From [Flexibacter] sp. ATCC 35208 (lineage in GTDB: Bacteria > Bacteroidota > Bacteroidia > Chitinophagales > Chitinophagaceae), in contig NZ_MTKN01000002.1 in the NCBI RefSeq assembly GCF_001975825.1, positions 1 through 64,000 of the forward strand: a DNA stretch of 64,000 bases, given 5' to 3'. Shown in pieces: positions 1 through 9,905 of the stretch. Numbering within the stretch: position 1 is the first letter of the stretch; every line of letters begins with the position of its first letter. The notes under the pieces are model-generated. The model did not search any database, had not been told where the DNA came from, and worked only from the letters and a program-made list of their open reading frames with translations. The position numbers and the translations under genes are program-made.

Positions 1-56
1 TAAAGACTAAACAACTTCAAATATAACGCAAAATACCGGCAACTGTTTTATTGCAT

Positions 57-1409
57 ATGACAAAAGTACATTTTATTGCGATAGGTGGTAGCGTGATGCA
101 CCAGCTGGCAATAGCACTGAAGATAAAGGGTTACCAGGTGACCGGGAGCGACGACGAAATATTCGAGCCTGCTCTCAGCAACCTGCGCCAAGCAGGTATT
201 CTGCCTGCTACCATGGGATGGGATGATTCCCGCATTACCCATGACCTGGATGCTGTCATTCTTGGTATGCACGCCCGTGGCGACAACCCTGAACTCCTGA
301 AAGCCAAAGAGCTGAACCTCAGGATCTACTCGTTCCCCGAATATATCTACCAGGAAAGTCTGCAAAAGAAACGTGTGGCAGTCGGTGGCAGTCATGGTAA
401 AACGACCACTACTGCTATGATTATGCATGTGTTACAACAGGCAGGCAAGGACTTCGATTACCTTGTAGGTGCCCGTCTGGCCGGTTTTGCACAATCCGTG
501 AACATCACCAGTGCACCCACCATCGTGATGGAAGCAGATGAATACCCTGCCTCTGTAATCGAAAAGCGCCCGAAGTTCCATTTCCTCCACCCGCATATCG
601 CTGTTTTGACCGGTATTGCCTGGGACCACATCAATGTGTTCCCTACATATGAGATCTACCTGGAGCAGTTCTCCATTTTTATCAAAACCATGGAAGAGGG
701 TGCCACCCTGATCTATAACGATACTGATCCTGAGCTGGTGAAGCTCGTGAATGCCGAAGGCGGTCATTTGAAACTGGTCCCTTATGGCGTACCTCCTCAC
801 CAGATCAACAATGGCGTGACCAGCGTTACCTTTGGTGGTCAAACCAAAGAAATGGAGGTATTCGGCGACCATAACCTGCTGAATATGCACGCTGCCAGAC
901 TGGTTTGCAACGAACTGGGCGTAGATGATACTACGTTTCTATCCGCCATCGCTACCTTCAAAGGGGCAGCGAAGCGACTGGAACTGGTAGGCAAAAATGA
1001 TCATTGCGCTATTTACCGCGACTTTGCCCATGCACCGTCCAAAGTGAAGGCCACGATCGAAGCGCTAAAGGAACAATACCCATCCCGTCAGCTGATCGCT
1101 GTACTGGAATTACATACTTATAGCAGCCTGAATGCTGCCTTTATGGTGCAGTACCAGGGTGCTATGGACAAGGCAGATGTGCCTGCCGTATTTTATAGCC
1201 GTCATGCCCTGGAAATCAAGCGTATGCCAGATCTGCAGCCGGAAGGCATTGCACAGGGATTTGGCAGAAACGACCTCCAGGTATTCAATAACCGAGAGCA
1301 TCTGCAGGCGTTTCTGGACGCACAAAATTATCAGAATGCAAACCTCCTGCTGATGAGTTCAGGAGATTATGAAGGAATGAACGTACCTTCGCTCACAAAG
1401 TATTTATAA
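57..1409 (+). CDS. mpl: UDP-N-acetylmuramate:L-Ala-gamma-D-Glu-meso-DAP ligase
   Basis: Murein tripeptide ligase that recycles peptidoglycan: it joins the recovered tripeptide to UDP-MurNAc in the cytoplasm, using ATP. The N-terminus has the Mur-ligase Rossmann-like loop (HFIAIGGSVMHQLA), followed near residues 110-118 by the ATP loop GGSHGKTTTT, a central-domain EADEY motif, and the DFAHAPSKVKAT segment of the C-terminal domain. About 450 residues is normal for Mpl, and the early ARGDNPEL segment separates it from MurC. A TTG lies 6 bases upstream, but the ATG at 57 gives the usual MTKVHFIAIGG start. It leads a same-strand group and is followed after 9 bases by the exonuclease gene. The assignment is firm; the exact start is slightly uncertain. 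Confidence 0.93.
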   Translation: MTKVHFIAIGGSVMHQLAIALKIKGYQVTGSDDEIFEPALSNLRQAGILPATMGWDDSRITHDLDAVILGMHARGDNPELLKAKELNLRIYSFPEYIYQESLQKKRVAVGGSHGKTTTTAMIMHVLQQAGKDFDYLVGARLAGFAQSVNITSAPTIVMEADEYPASVIEKRPKFHFLHPHIAVLTGIAWDHINVFPTYEIYLEQFSIFIKTMEEGATLIYNDTDPELVKLVNAEGGHLKLVPYGVPPHQINNGVTSVTFGGQTKEMEVFGDHNLLNMHAARLVCNELGVDDTTFLSAIATFKGAAKRLELVGKNDHCAIYRDFAHAPSKVKATIEALKEQYPSRQLIAVLELHTYSSLNAAFMVQYQGAMDKADVPAVFYSRHALEIKRMPDLQPEGIAQGFGRNDLQVFNNREHLQAFLDAQNYQNANLLLMSSGDYEGMNVPSLTKYL

Positions 1410-1418
1410 AAATCAGTC

Positions 1419-2192
1419 ATGCCATCACTGCAACTTACAAGGCCCCTGGCCGTTATTGACCTTGAGACAACCGGTACCAATGTGGCCACAGACCGTATCA
1501 TCGAGATTGCGATCGTTAAAGTAATGCCCGACAAGAGCATTCAGAAAAAAACCAGACGCATCAACCCAGGCATGCCGATCCCTCCAGCTACCACTGCCAT
1601 TCATGGAATCAGTGATGAAGATGTGAAGGATTGTCCTACATTTAAACAGGCTGCGAATGAACTGAGACAGTTCATGGACAATTGCGATATAGCCGGATAT
1701 AACTCAAACCGTTTTGACATACCGCTGCTGGTAGAAGAATTCCTCCGTACCGGACTGGAATTCGATGTGAAAGGACGTAAATTCATCGATGTACAGAAGA
1801 TCTTCCATCTGATGGAAAAGCGTACCCTCAGCGCGGCCTACAAATTCTACTGCGATAAGAATCTAGAGAATGCACATAGCGCGGAAGCCGATGCACTCGC
1901 TACTTACGAGATCCTGGAAGCCCAGCTCGACCGTTACGAACAGTTACAATCAGAGGTGGACCCCCTGGCTGAATTTACCAAAGAAGAAGAATATGTTGAC
2001 TTTGCCCGCCGCATGATCATGCAGAACGGCACAGAAGTTTTCAACTTCGGAAAGTACAAAGGCCGGGCGGTAAGAGATGTGTTGAAGATTGAGCCTCAAT
2101 ATTATGACTGGATGATGAAGGCCGATTTCCCTTTGAATACCAAGCAAAAACTCACAGACATCTACCACAGTATGATGTTAAAAAAGATTTAA
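1419..2192 (+). CDS. DnaQ-like 3'-5' exonuclease with C-terminal DUF3820-type domain
   Basis: DEDDh-family 3'-5' exonuclease related to DNA polymerase III epsilon. Visible catalytic residues are D14 and E16 (VIDLETTG), D100 (NRFDIPLL), H153 and D158 (HSAEADA). The last 60 or so residues (FNFGKYKGRAVRDVL, then PQYYDWMM) match the small domain often found at the end of Bacteroidota exonucleases of this type. The protein has 257 residues and no signal peptide. It lies 9 bases after mpl, so the two are probably co-transcribed. Whether it proofreads for the replicase or acts in repair or RNA turnover cannot be told from the sequence. Confidence 0.88.
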   Translation: MPSLQLTRPLAVIDLETTGTNVATDRIIEIAIVKVMPDKSIQKKTRRINPGMPIPPATTAIHGISDEDVKDCPTFKQAANELRQFMDNCDIAGYNSNRFDIPLLVEEFLRTGLEFDVKGRKFIDVQKIFHLMEKRTLSAAYKFYCDKNLENAHSAEADALATYEILEAQLDRYEQLQSEVDPLAEFTKEEEYVDFARRMIMQNGTEVFNFGKYKGRAVRDVLKIEPQYYDWMMKADFPLNTKQKLTDIYHSMMLKKI

Positions 2193-2261
2193 TGTTTATA
2201 AAATAGGGAACATATTTCCCGATTATTATAATTTCGCAGTCCTAAAACAACACTTAGCTGA

Positions 2262-3026
2262 TTGGAAAAGCTTGTCATCATTCCGACCTACAACGAGAAG
2301 GATAATATCAGGAAGATCATTGATGCAGTATTCTCACTGCAGGAAGACTTTCACATTCTGATCGTTGACGATGGGTCGCCGGATGGAACCGGGAATATAG
2401 TAAAGTCCTTACAGCAGCAACATCCGGGGGAACTCTTCCTTTCGGAAAGAAGCGGCAAACAAGGTTTGGGTACTGCTTATATTCATGGGTTCAAGTGGGC
2501 GCTGGCCAAGGGATACCAGTACATCTTCGAGATGGACGCGGACTTCTCCCATAACCCGAAAGACCTGCCAAGGCTTTATAATGCATGTGCAGTTGAAGGT
2601 GGGGATGTAGCCGTTGGCTCCCGCTATGTAAAAGGTGGCAGAACAGAAAACTGGCCATGGGATAGGGCTGTGCTCTCCTACGGCGCTTCTGTATATGTAC
2701 GGTTCGTGACCTGGATGCGTGTAAAAGATGCGACCGCCGGATTCGTATGTTACAAGAGACAGGTACTGGAATCAATCAACCTGGATGCTATCCGGTTCGT
2801 TGGATATGCATTCCAGATCGAAATGAAGTTTACTGCCTGGAAACTGGGCTTTAAGGTGAAGGAAGTGCCTATCACCTTTATAGATCGTAAGGAAGGATAT
2901 TCCAAGATGAGCAAGGGGATTGTGAAAGAAGGAATATTGGGGGTGCTCAAGATTCAATGGGAGAGCCTGTTTAGGAAGTATGAGAGAAGAGTGCGGAATG
3001 AACAGTTACAGGAGCAGGAACAATAG
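2262..3026 (+). CDS. Polyprenol monophosphomannose synthase-like GT2 glycosyltransferase
   Basis: Family 2 glycosyltransferase of the Dpm1 type, expected to move a sugar (usually mannose) from a nucleotide donor to a polyprenyl phosphate at the inner membrane. The nucleotide-binding segment IVDDGSPDGT lies at about residues 34-43 and the metal-binding D92-x-D94 in FEMDADFSHNP. The segment DATAGFVCYKR followed by FQIEMKF is typical of the family. There is no C-terminal membrane domain, so it resembles the short soluble form. The start is a TTG at 2262; no ATG gives a complete N-terminal strand. The donor sugar is not certain. Confidence 0.85.
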   Translation: MEKLVIIPTYNEKDNIRKIIDAVFSLQEDFHILIVDDGSPDGTGNIVKSLQQQHPGELFLSERSGKQGLGTAYIHGFKWALAKGYQYIFEMDADFSHNPKDLPRLYNACAVEGGDVAVGSRYVKGGRTENWPWDRAVLSYGASVYVRFVTWMRVKDATAGFVCYKRQVLESINLDAIRFVGYAFQIEMKFTAWKLGFKVKEVPITFIDRKEGYSKMSKGIVKEGILGVLKIQWESLFRKYERRVRNEQLQEQEQ

Positions 3027-3076
3027 AGAATGCTGATATTGCTGCCTCAGCCTATTGGCAGCGGACTGATACAAAA

Positions 3077-3940
3077 ATGAAAAAACCTTTGCTGCAATTA
3101 CACCTGTCAGTCTTCCTGGCAGGTTTTACGGGCATCCTTGGGAAGCTGATTTCCCTGAATGAAGGATTGCTTGTTTGGTACCGACTATTATTCACTGTCA
3201 TTTCTCTGTTTATTATATTTCGCTGGAAGGGAATGTTGTCGCGACTGTCGTGGAGACAATTAGTTCCTATTGGATTGAATGGGGTGGTGATTGCTATGCA
3301 CTGGCTGTTCTTTTATGGGAGTATTAAGTACTCGAATGTAAGTATCGGCGTCGTTTGTTTTTCATTGACAAGTTTGTTTACGGCGGTGTTAGATCCGATT
3401 ATCAGCCGGCGAAGATTTGATGTGAGAGAGTTGATGTTGAGTGGGATTACGCTGGCGGGTATTGTGATGATTTTCCATTTTGATTCGCAGTATCATACAG
3501 GGATTATAATGGGGATCGTGTCATCTGTTTTTGCTGCGCTGTTTACGATTGTGAATAAGAAGTTGCTTACACATTATGATTCACCTTCGATTACGTTTTA
3601 TGAGTTGTTAGTAGGGTTTGTGGTGTTGTCGTTATTTATGCCGATGTATTTAGGTGTGGTGAATCAACATTTCTTACTGCCGTCTACGACGGATCTGATC
3701 TATTTGCTGATATTGAGCTGGGCGTGTACGGTGTGTATGTATATGTTGCTGATGGCGGCGTTGAAGAAGGTGAGTTCGTTTACGACTAATCTGACTTTTA
3801 ATTTAGAACCTGTTTATAGTATTATTATAGCGTTTGTATTGTTTCAGGAGAATAAGCAGTTGAGTTGGGCGTTTTATGCGGGGTTGGGGTGTATTATTCT
3901 TTCGGTGTTTTTGCAGATGCGAAGAGTGATAGCAAAATAA
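3077..3940 (+). CDS. EamA (DMT superfamily) transporter
   Basis: Inner-membrane permease of the drug/metabolite transporter superfamily with two EamA repeats and about ten hydrophobic helices across 287 residues. The segments FYGSIKYSNVSIGVVCFSL and YMLLMAALKKVSSF occupy equivalent places in the two halves. The substrate is unknown; relatives export amino acids or metabolites. Codon use is richer in TTG, TTA and AT-ending codons than in the upstream genes, which suggests lower expression. A strong hairpin terminator overlaps the stop codon and is shared with the convergent DUF4397 gene. Confidence 0.85.
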   Translation: MKKPLLQLHLSVFLAGFTGILGKLISLNEGLLVWYRLLFTVISLFIIFRWKGMLSRLSWRQLVPIGLNGVVIAMHWLFFYGSIKYSNVSIGVVCFSLTSLFTAVLDPIISRRRFDVRELMLSGITLAGIVMIFHFDSQYHTGIIMGIVSSVFAALFTIVNKKLLTHYDSPSITFYELLVGFVVLSLFMPMYLGVVNQHFLLPSTTDLIYLLILSWACTVCMYMLLMAALKKVSSFTTNLTFNLEPVYSIIIAFVLFQENKQLSWAFYAGLGCIILSVFLQMRRVIAK

Positions 3941-3971
3941 AAGAAGCCGCCTTTATAAGGCGGCTTCTTTT
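3939..3971. terminator. Bidirectional rho-independent terminator
   Basis: The arms AAAAGAAGCCGCC and GGCGGCTTCTTTT enclose the loop TTTATAA. There are A residues on the left and T residues on the right. It lies between the convergent EamA gene and the SusC/SusD/DUF4397 operon and can serve both. Confidence 0.9.
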
Positions 3972-3974
3972 ATT

Positions 3975-4736
3975 TTAATAATGTACATACCCGATCAAAC
4001 CACGGGCTTTAGTACCAGATGTCACAGATATGCTTCCTTTGAAAATAACGGTGTAACTGCGTTGTACAGTAAGGTTCGCGATATTCCCTGTCGTCAATGC
4101 CATGGTAGCAAATACAGCCCTTCCTGACAACGGTGTTGCTGACGAAGCAGAACGGGTCACATAGAGCGTATCCTTTATGTTTACATTGTAAGCAACGGGG
4201 ATGTAATCACTCAATTCACCGGGACTGAGTCCGGCCGCTACCACACCATGTTTGGCGGAGTAGAGATCAACGGTTTTACCGGTGGTATCATTTAAGACCG
4301 TGTGAATAAAACGGATATCGATCATGCCGGTATCAGGTGTAGGGAATGCATCCTGTGTAAAGATCTGCCCTGCACTGGTGAGAATAAAAGTATAGTATTT
4401 ACCAGCTTCGAAAGTGTCACTGAAGCTTTGTAAACTGATGCTATCACCAACTAAGGTACCGGGTTTAAACAGCTCTACTGTTTGTGTACCCGGGTCAATG
4501 GTGAGATAAGAATTGACACCGGATACAGGATAGATACCATTGTAAGTGATGGCCGCACCATTCACTTTTGTACCTCCCACATAGATATTGAATGTATCCA
4601 GGTTTGTTGATGCATGTACTACTTTCAAATACGCTTTCCCGCTTGTTCCTTCTTCCGTAGCATGAATCGTGAATTCCTTTTTACAGGCTGTGATCCCCAT
4701 CAATAAGGCCATACCTGCTAATATGAATCTACGCAT
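3975..4736 (-). CDS. DUF4397-domain lipoprotein
   Basis: Predicted outer-membrane lipoprotein of 253 residues. The start at 4736 gives MRRFILAGMALLMGITACKKE, a signal peptide with a lipobox ending in Cys followed by charged residues. The mature part has two DUF4397-like beta-sandwich segments, seen in LKVVHASTNLDTFNIYVGG and IDIRFIHTVLNDTTGKTVDLY. The open frame runs further upstream to 4859, but that part lies inside the SusD gene and has no signal peptide, so it is discarded. It is the last gene of the SusC-SusD operon, 11 bases after SusD, a usual place for a surface-exposed glycan-binding or scaffold lipoprotein. The ligand is unknown. Confidence 0.85.
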   Translation of the reverse strand: MRRFILAGMALLMGITACKKEFTIHATEEGTSGKAYLKVVHASTNLDTFNIYVGGTKVNGAAITYNGIYPVSGVNSYLTIDPGTQTVELFKPGTLVGDSISLQSFSDTFEAGKYYTFILTSAGQIFTQDAFPTPDTGMIDIRFIHTVLNDTTGKTVDLYSAKHGVVAAGLSPGELSDYIPVAYNVNIKDTLYVTRSASSATPLSGRAVFATMALTTGNIANLTVQRSYTVIFKGSISVTSGTKARGLIGYVHY

Positions 4737-4747
4737 ATCGAATATTT

Positions 4748-6376
4748 TTATTGTTGTGAAAACCAGCATTCCTTCGTATGATAATCCAGTTCCAAAGCAC
4801 CCAATGCTGTCAGTGCAGGAATGTTGTACAGGTATTCTGAGTTGTACCTTGGACGACAACGGTAAACCAGTTTCTGGTTGTTATTGATATACAGATCAGC
4901 AGCGCTGAGTGGCGTCCATCCTGCATATACCTGCGCACCTGTAACAGGGTCGAGGTCTGTGTAGTGGAAACGACGCATATCTACCCATACTTCATTTACA
5001 CCAAAGCAATACATAGCAATGTACTTTTGCAGCATGATATGTGTGAGGGTCAGGTTCGCTGCACTTGTAGGTACCACACTGGCATTGGCCATGTAAGTGG
5101 CTTTTGCAGTAGCCGTCATTTCCTTGCCCGCCGGAATGTTTGTAGGATAATCCAACATCATATCCATGCTGAGAGAGATTGCGTTTGTATAGGCAGTCAA
5201 AGCAGTGGCTTTATCACCTTTGCGATAAGCCGCTTCTGCTTTCATGAATTGCATTTCTGTAGCTGTCATTACCGGCCATGGAGAATCATCTGCATAGAGG
5301 TAGCGTGGATTCAGAGATTTGGAAGAACTATACTGACCACCCCAATAGTTGCGTGGCAGGTCGGCAGTATCTAAACCTGTGCTACCAGTAGCGCCATAGT
5401 TAGGGCGGATACCTTTGAAGGTGCCATTGAAGTTTTCACGAATCAGGTAGTAAGCACGGGGATCAGCTACCGGGAAGACGGTGTTGTTGCCACTTTCAAG
5501 GTTGGCGATATACTCGCCCTGTACGAGAGAACCGATGTTTGCACGGAAAGGACCAAAGTAGTTTTTAGTCGCGCTGGTTGATGCATTCGCTACTCTGTAA
5601 ATGGCATTGTCTTCATTGCTGCTCATGGCCAGATCTGCATACTTGATCACAGAATCCGGCTGGTAAGTAGATTTATTGGAGAGATGGTTGTAAGAACGGG
5701 CAAGCACACCATATACAAACTTCTTCCACTTATTCACATCACCATTGTAGAGGTAAGCATCGCCTTTGGCAAGGTTGGTAGCGCTTACACTATCACCAGT
5801 CATGTTCAGGTAAGTCAGTGCACGAAAAGCAACAGCTCTGGCAGTATCATATACATCGGCCTGTGAGTCGTAGTCAAACTGATCCTGGCTGGTGTTGAAC
5901 GCTTCTTTCAACACTACTTCACCATATTGATCCGTGAGACTGAGCCATCCCCAGGCACGCAGTGCATAGGCTACACCTACGTAATCCCATTTTTTTTGTT
6001 CAATCCCCCACTCTACTACCTTGTTCAGGTTTTGTCCCATGCCATAATAGTGGGCAGCCCACAGGTTCCCCATAATATCGCTGGAACCCGTAGCGCCTCC
6101 CATTTTGTCGTATTGATTGCCATTGGCATTTGCACACCAATATTGTATATAACGCCCGGTGTAATAGTTATCTACTACGGTTCCATAGTTCGTACCATTG
6201 GCCGTATAACTGTTAACCAGGTTAGAGATCAGGTTGGGCAATAATGTTTCGATCGGTTGTTCCACATCCGCATTGGGATTGGTGTAGGCATCATCAATCA
6301 GCTTCTTACACCCCGTACCCAGCATACCTATGATAGCGCCCAAGCAGGCATATTTCAACAATTTATTCTTAGTCAT
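4748..6376 (-). CDS. SusD/RagB-family outer-membrane lipoprotein
   Basis: Surface lipoprotein that caps a SusC transporter and captures nutrient ligands. It has a lipoprotein signal (LGTGCKKLIDD, Cys near residue 23) and then a SusD-like fold with TPR-type helices (WAAHYYGMGQNLNKVVEWG and YVGVAYALRAWGWLSLTDQYGEV). The late segment WPVMTATEMQFMKAEAAYRKGD is a family hallmark, and the frequent NANADVEQP-type residues at the start point to the SusD-like_2 branch. Its 542 residues are normal. It follows the SusC gene by 16 bases on the same strand. No neighbouring glycoside hydrolase or protease identifies the substrate. Confidence 0.92.
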   Translation of the reverse strand: MTKNKLLKYACLGAIIGMLGTGCKKLIDDAYTNPNADVEQPIETLLPNLISNLVNSYTANGTNYGTVVDNYYTGRYIQYWCANANGNQYDKMGGATGSSDIMGNLWAAHYYGMGQNLNKVVEWGIEQKKWDYVGVAYALRAWGWLSLTDQYGEVVLKEAFNTSQDQFDYDSQADVYDTARAVAFRALTYLNMTGDSVSATNLAKGDAYLYNGDVNKWKKFVYGVLARSYNHLSNKSTYQPDSVIKYADLAMSSNEDNAIYRVANASTSATKNYFGPFRANIGSLVQGEYIANLESGNNTVFPVADPRAYYLIRENFNGTFKGIRPNYGATGSTGLDTADLPRNYWGGQYSSSKSLNPRYLYADDSPWPVMTATEMQFMKAEAAYRKGDKATALTAYTNAISLSMDMMLDYPTNIPAGKEMTATAKATYMANASVVPTSAANLTLTHIMLQKYIAMYCFGVNEVWVDMRRFHYTDLDPVTGAQVYAGWTPLSAADLYINNNQKLVYRCRPRYNSEYLYNIPALTALGALELDYHTKECWFSQQ

Positions 6377-6392
6377 ACCTGTAGTTTTTTAA

Positions 6393-9300
6393 TTAAAATG
6401 AAACCCTTAAACCAAAGTTGGCACTCACCGGAGCAGGCAGGTTGCCATAGTCAAATCCGAATCCACCTACGCCTCTGTTGGCAGAAGTATTTCCATTGCT
6501 CACCGGGTCTGCACCTTTGTAGTTGGTGATCAGCACCAGGTCATTGAAGGTGGCAAATGCACCGATGTTGCTGATACCTTTCCACTTGCCAAAGTTGTAG
6601 CTGATGGTCAGATCGCGGAGGCGGAACCAGTTCACATCTTTCTGGATGAATTCTTCTTCAGGCATATTGGTGTAGTAAGCCTGCTGGCGATAAGGGAGTA
6701 CTACGATATTGTTTTCTGTAGGTTTGTCTGTGTTCTGCAATCCATCGTTCAGCACACCTTTGATGATACGGGAAGTTTCTCTGTCGGCAGTCTTGATGCC
6801 TTTACCTTGTACGGTCAGGTACATGTCGGTGGCGTCAAATATATCGCCGCCTACTTTCAGGTCCCAGAGGAAACTCAATGTCCATTTTTTATAACGGAGG
6901 GTATTGTTGATACCCAGGGTGAAGTCTGGATTACGATCACCGATCACGCCGAAGGTAGCATCGATAACAGGGAGGCCTGTCAAAGGATTGATGAGGATAT
7001 CACCTTTGTTGCTGCGGGAATAGTGATAACCTGTGATAGTAGTCGTTGCGCCGCCTTTCTTGAGGCCACCTCTGGCATTGCCGTACACCCAGGTATCAGC
7101 GATATAATATTCAGTGAGGGTGCTTGGGATGGCAAGTACCTTGTTGTACATCTTGTTAAAGTTCAGGGTCAGGTCCCATCCAAAATCCTTTTTGCGCACG
7201 GGTGTAGCAGAGATCATGGCTTCGATACCTTTATTGCGGGTAGAGGCCGCGTTCATGGTATTCAGGATAAAACCGGTAGCATAGCTGGCGCGGAAATTTT
7301 CAGCGATCTGGTCCTTCACCAGTGTATTGTAGTAAGAAACTTCTGCATTGATTCTACCATCGAACATTCTGAACTCTGTACCTATTTCAAAGGTCTTTTG
7401 TCTTTCCGGTTTCAGGTTAGGATTCGCATTTGTATACCCATATGAATAACCACCACCACTAGCCAGGTTATTCACAAATACAGACTGGTTGGCATAGGGT
7501 GAAGAGAGACGTGCGGTACTCGCCATGGAAGCGCGGACTTTCCAGTAGCTCAGTACCTTGCTGGTTTTCATACCTGGAATCACTTCACTTGGAATGAAGC
7601 TGGCGCTGATGCCAGGGTAGTTATAATTGCGGGAGGCAACTGGCATGATGCTCGTTGTTTCGAAACGCTGTGTGAAGCTCACGAATGCGAGATCGCTGTA
7701 GCCGATGGCTGCTTCGCCGAAGTAAGCGATATTCCTGTTGATGCTCATGTTGTACAGGCCTTTTGCATTTCTGAGCAGGCGGGTACGGGTGGTGGGATCT
7801 GTATTGCTGCTGTCTGTACCCATAGGGTCAGTGAGGTTGGTACCTCTTACGGCATACATACCTGTTTCATTATCCTGCCACATGGTACCGATCATTACGC
7901 GACCATTGAACTTCTTGTAACTCTTGGTAGCAGTTGCAGTGATGGTGTGGTTATAACTCCAATATTTCAGGTAGTAATTTTCCAGTGCACCATTCTGTGC
8001 GGCAGTAACATTGTAGGAATCAGGGTTGTATAACATATAGCCGTCGGTGTGATAGGCATCGTAACCGAAGCGACCTGCTACTGCCAGCCATGGGAATGGA
8101 TTGATGTTGATACCCAAAGTAGCGATGTAACGGTTATTTTTATCCTGGCTCAGGTTACGTTCTACACTGAATACGGGATTGTCTACTTCTGCATTCGGAG
8201 AGTTGCCCGCTACGAGTGTAGCTTTGCCCCCTGTAGAATCCTGCCAGTCATGGATATCATGATCGGTAGGCCAGAGGTATAAATCCAGCAGGTAACCGCC
8301 GGCACCTCTCAGGGGTTTGTTGTTCACACTGTTGATAACAGAGAAGCTGGGTGTGATTTCAACATGCTTACCGATTTTGGTAGTATTGCTTAAGCGCAGG
8401 TTGAGTTTCTTGTAATTATTGTTAGGGATCACACCATCCTGGTTGATGTAAGATGCAGAGAAACGGAAGCCGGAATTCTTCACACCAAAGTCAACACCGA
8501 GGTTATGGCTTTGGGTAAAACCGGTTCTGAAAAAGTTGTGTACGTTATCATACAGTTTGGTGGTATCGCTGTATTTAGGACCAAAGAAAGTACCGCTGCC
8601 TGACTGGAAGATGGAGCTGTACACACCGTCTGTACCAGTGTTGTAAGCATTGGTCACTTTATTGAAGCGGGTGATCTTTTGTGTACGGAAGCTATTGTCA
8701 TAGCTCATGTGAATGCCTTTTCCTTTGCTTCTTTTGGTAGTGATCACGATGGCGCCGGAGCTGGCCTGGCTACCGTACAATGCAGTGGCTTCTGGGCCTT
8801 TTAGTACGGTGATGCTGGCGATATCAGCGGGGTTGATGTCGGCAGCGCGGTTGGTGTAATCACTGTTTTTGTTTGCCATGTCGGATACGAGACCGATACC
8901 TGCACCGCCATTGGAGCTTTGGTTCAGGGTCTGGTTGTCCACGATGATACCATCTACGACGAATAGTGGTTGATTGCTCAGGGAGAGGGAGTTAAAACCT
9001 CTGAGTACGATAGAGGAACCGGAGCCTGCCTGTCCGGTGGTAGGTGTGATGGTCACACCGGCTACCCTGCCTTGTAAAGCATTGACAAAGTTTTCACGTT
9101 GTGTGGCGGCGATTTCATCACCACTTACACGCTGTACGGAGTAACCGAGTTCACGGGCATTACGCTTGATGTCCATGGCAGTGACTACAACTTCGCCGAG
9201 TTCACCATTGCTGGGTTTCATCACGACTTTGGCGGCATCGCTGGCATTGATTCTTACTATGCCATAGCCGATGTACGAAAAGATGAGTTGTTGTCCTTTT

Positions 9301-9497
9301 TCAGCGGGGATGGTATAGTGGCCGCTGGCATCGGTTTGGGTCCCTTTTTTGGTTGTAGTGTTGACTACAGTTACACCAATCAAAGGGGTTTTCCCGTCTT
9401 CTGCCAATACGGTACCTGTTACCGGCGCCGTCTGACCAAATGAATGTAATAATGAGGATAGTAGAAGGACTATCATCATTCCGGCAAATTTTCGCAT
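6393..9497 (-). CDS. SusC/RagA-family TonB-linked outer-membrane transporter
   Basis: TonB-dependent importer of 1034 residues. A signal peptide (MRKFAGMMIVLLLSSLLHSFGQ) is followed by a carboxypeptidase-like domain at about 25-100 (VTGTVLAEDGKTPLIGVTVV), a plug with SIVLRGFNSLSLSNQPLFVVDG, GPEATALYGSQASSGAIVITTK, and then a long barrel ending in aromatic SF. There is no extra N-terminal STN domain, so anti-sigma signalling is not expected. It is the first gene of a three-gene operon with SusD and the DUF4397 lipoprotein. The substrate is unknown. Confidence 0.93.
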   Translation of the reverse strand: MRKFAGMMIVLLLSSLLHSFGQTAPVTGTVLAEDGKTPLIGVTVVNTTTKKGTQTDASGHYTIPAEKGQQLIFSYIGYGIVRINASDAAKVVMKPSNGELGEVVVTAMDIKRNARELGYSVQRVSGDEIAATQRENFVNALQGRVAGVTITPTTGQAGSGSSIVLRGFNSLSLSNQPLFVVDGIIVDNQTLNQSSNGGAGIGLVSDMANKNSDYTNRAADINPADIASITVLKGPEATALYGSQASSGAIVITTKRSKGKGIHMSYDNSFRTQKITRFNKVTNAYNTGTDGVYSSIFQSGSGTFFGPKYSDTTKLYDNVHNFFRTGFTQSHNLGVDFGVKNSGFRFSASYINQDGVIPNNNYKKLNLRLSNTTKIGKHVEITPSFSVINSVNNKPLRGAGGYLLDLYLWPTDHDIHDWQDSTGGKATLVAGNSPNAEVDNPVFSVERNLSQDKNNRYIATLGININPFPWLAVAGRFGYDAYHTDGYMLYNPDSYNVTAAQNGALENYYLKYWSYNHTITATATKSYKKFNGRVMIGTMWQDNETGMYAVRGTNLTDPMGTDSSNTDPTTRTRLLRNAKGLYNMSINRNIAYFGEAAIGYSDLAFVSFTQRFETTSIMPVASRNYNYPGISASFIPSEVIPGMKTSKVLSYWKVRASMASTARLSSPYANQSVFVNNLASGGGYSYGYTNANPNLKPERQKTFEIGTEFRMFDGRINAEVSYYNTLVKDQIAENFRASYATGFILNTMNAASTRNKGIEAMISATPVRKKDFGWDLTLNFNKMYNKVLAIPSTLTEYYIADTWVYGNARGGLKKGGATTTITGYHYSRSNKGDILINPLTGLPVIDATFGVIGDRNPDFTLGINNTLRYKKWTLSFLWDLKVGGDIFDATDMYLTVQGKGIKTADRETSRIIKGVLNDGLQNTDKPTENNIVVLPYRQQAYYTNMPEEEFIQKDVNWFRLRDLTISYNFGKWKGISNIGAFATFNDLVLITNYKGADPVSNGNTSANRGVGGFGFDYGNLPAPVSANFGLRVSF

Positions 9498-9905
9498 AGC
9501 ATTGATTTTATGAATAAATAGGCAAAAGTATCCCTGCTGCGCAGATTGCGCAGTTTCAACAAACCAGAATAAACTGAGTGGTAACTGGTGTACCTCAGTA
9601 AATGAATACCCTGTAGCTACATAGTGCTATTGTTTACGATCAAATGTGACTACGGCTCAGATGAATGAAAAAGTTCAATAGTTAAAGCTGGTTGATAAAA
9701 ATTCTTACATACTGGTATACTTACCCTTCACCATAAAACAAATAAAAAAACCGCATATTCCCGCATTTATTTGGCCAATTTATGCAAATATGTTTGTTGA
9801 TTCATGCATAAAGCGGCATTGGGGAGAAAATACTATTATTTTTATTTAACCTTTCATACTTTTTACGGGATTTGCGAAGTGTATTTTTTTTAATTTGGTA
9901 GTCAT
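9498..9905. promoter_or_regulatory. Divergent intergenic region between SusC and S9 peptidase genes
   Basis: This 408-base AT-rich stretch has no gene. On the minus strand TACTTTTG at 9530-9523 fits the TAnnTTTG -7 box and would start the SusC transcript about 20 bases before its ATG. On the plus strand TATGTTTG at 9789-9796 is a candidate -7 box for the peptidase gene. An inverted pair TTATGCA/TGCATAA surrounds that box (about 9780-9812). The -33 boxes are weak, so these are candidates only. Confidence 0.4.

Noticed and set aside
4737..4859. N-terminal extension of the DUF4397 protein
   Set aside because: It lies within the SusD coding sequence and would remove the lipoprotein signal.
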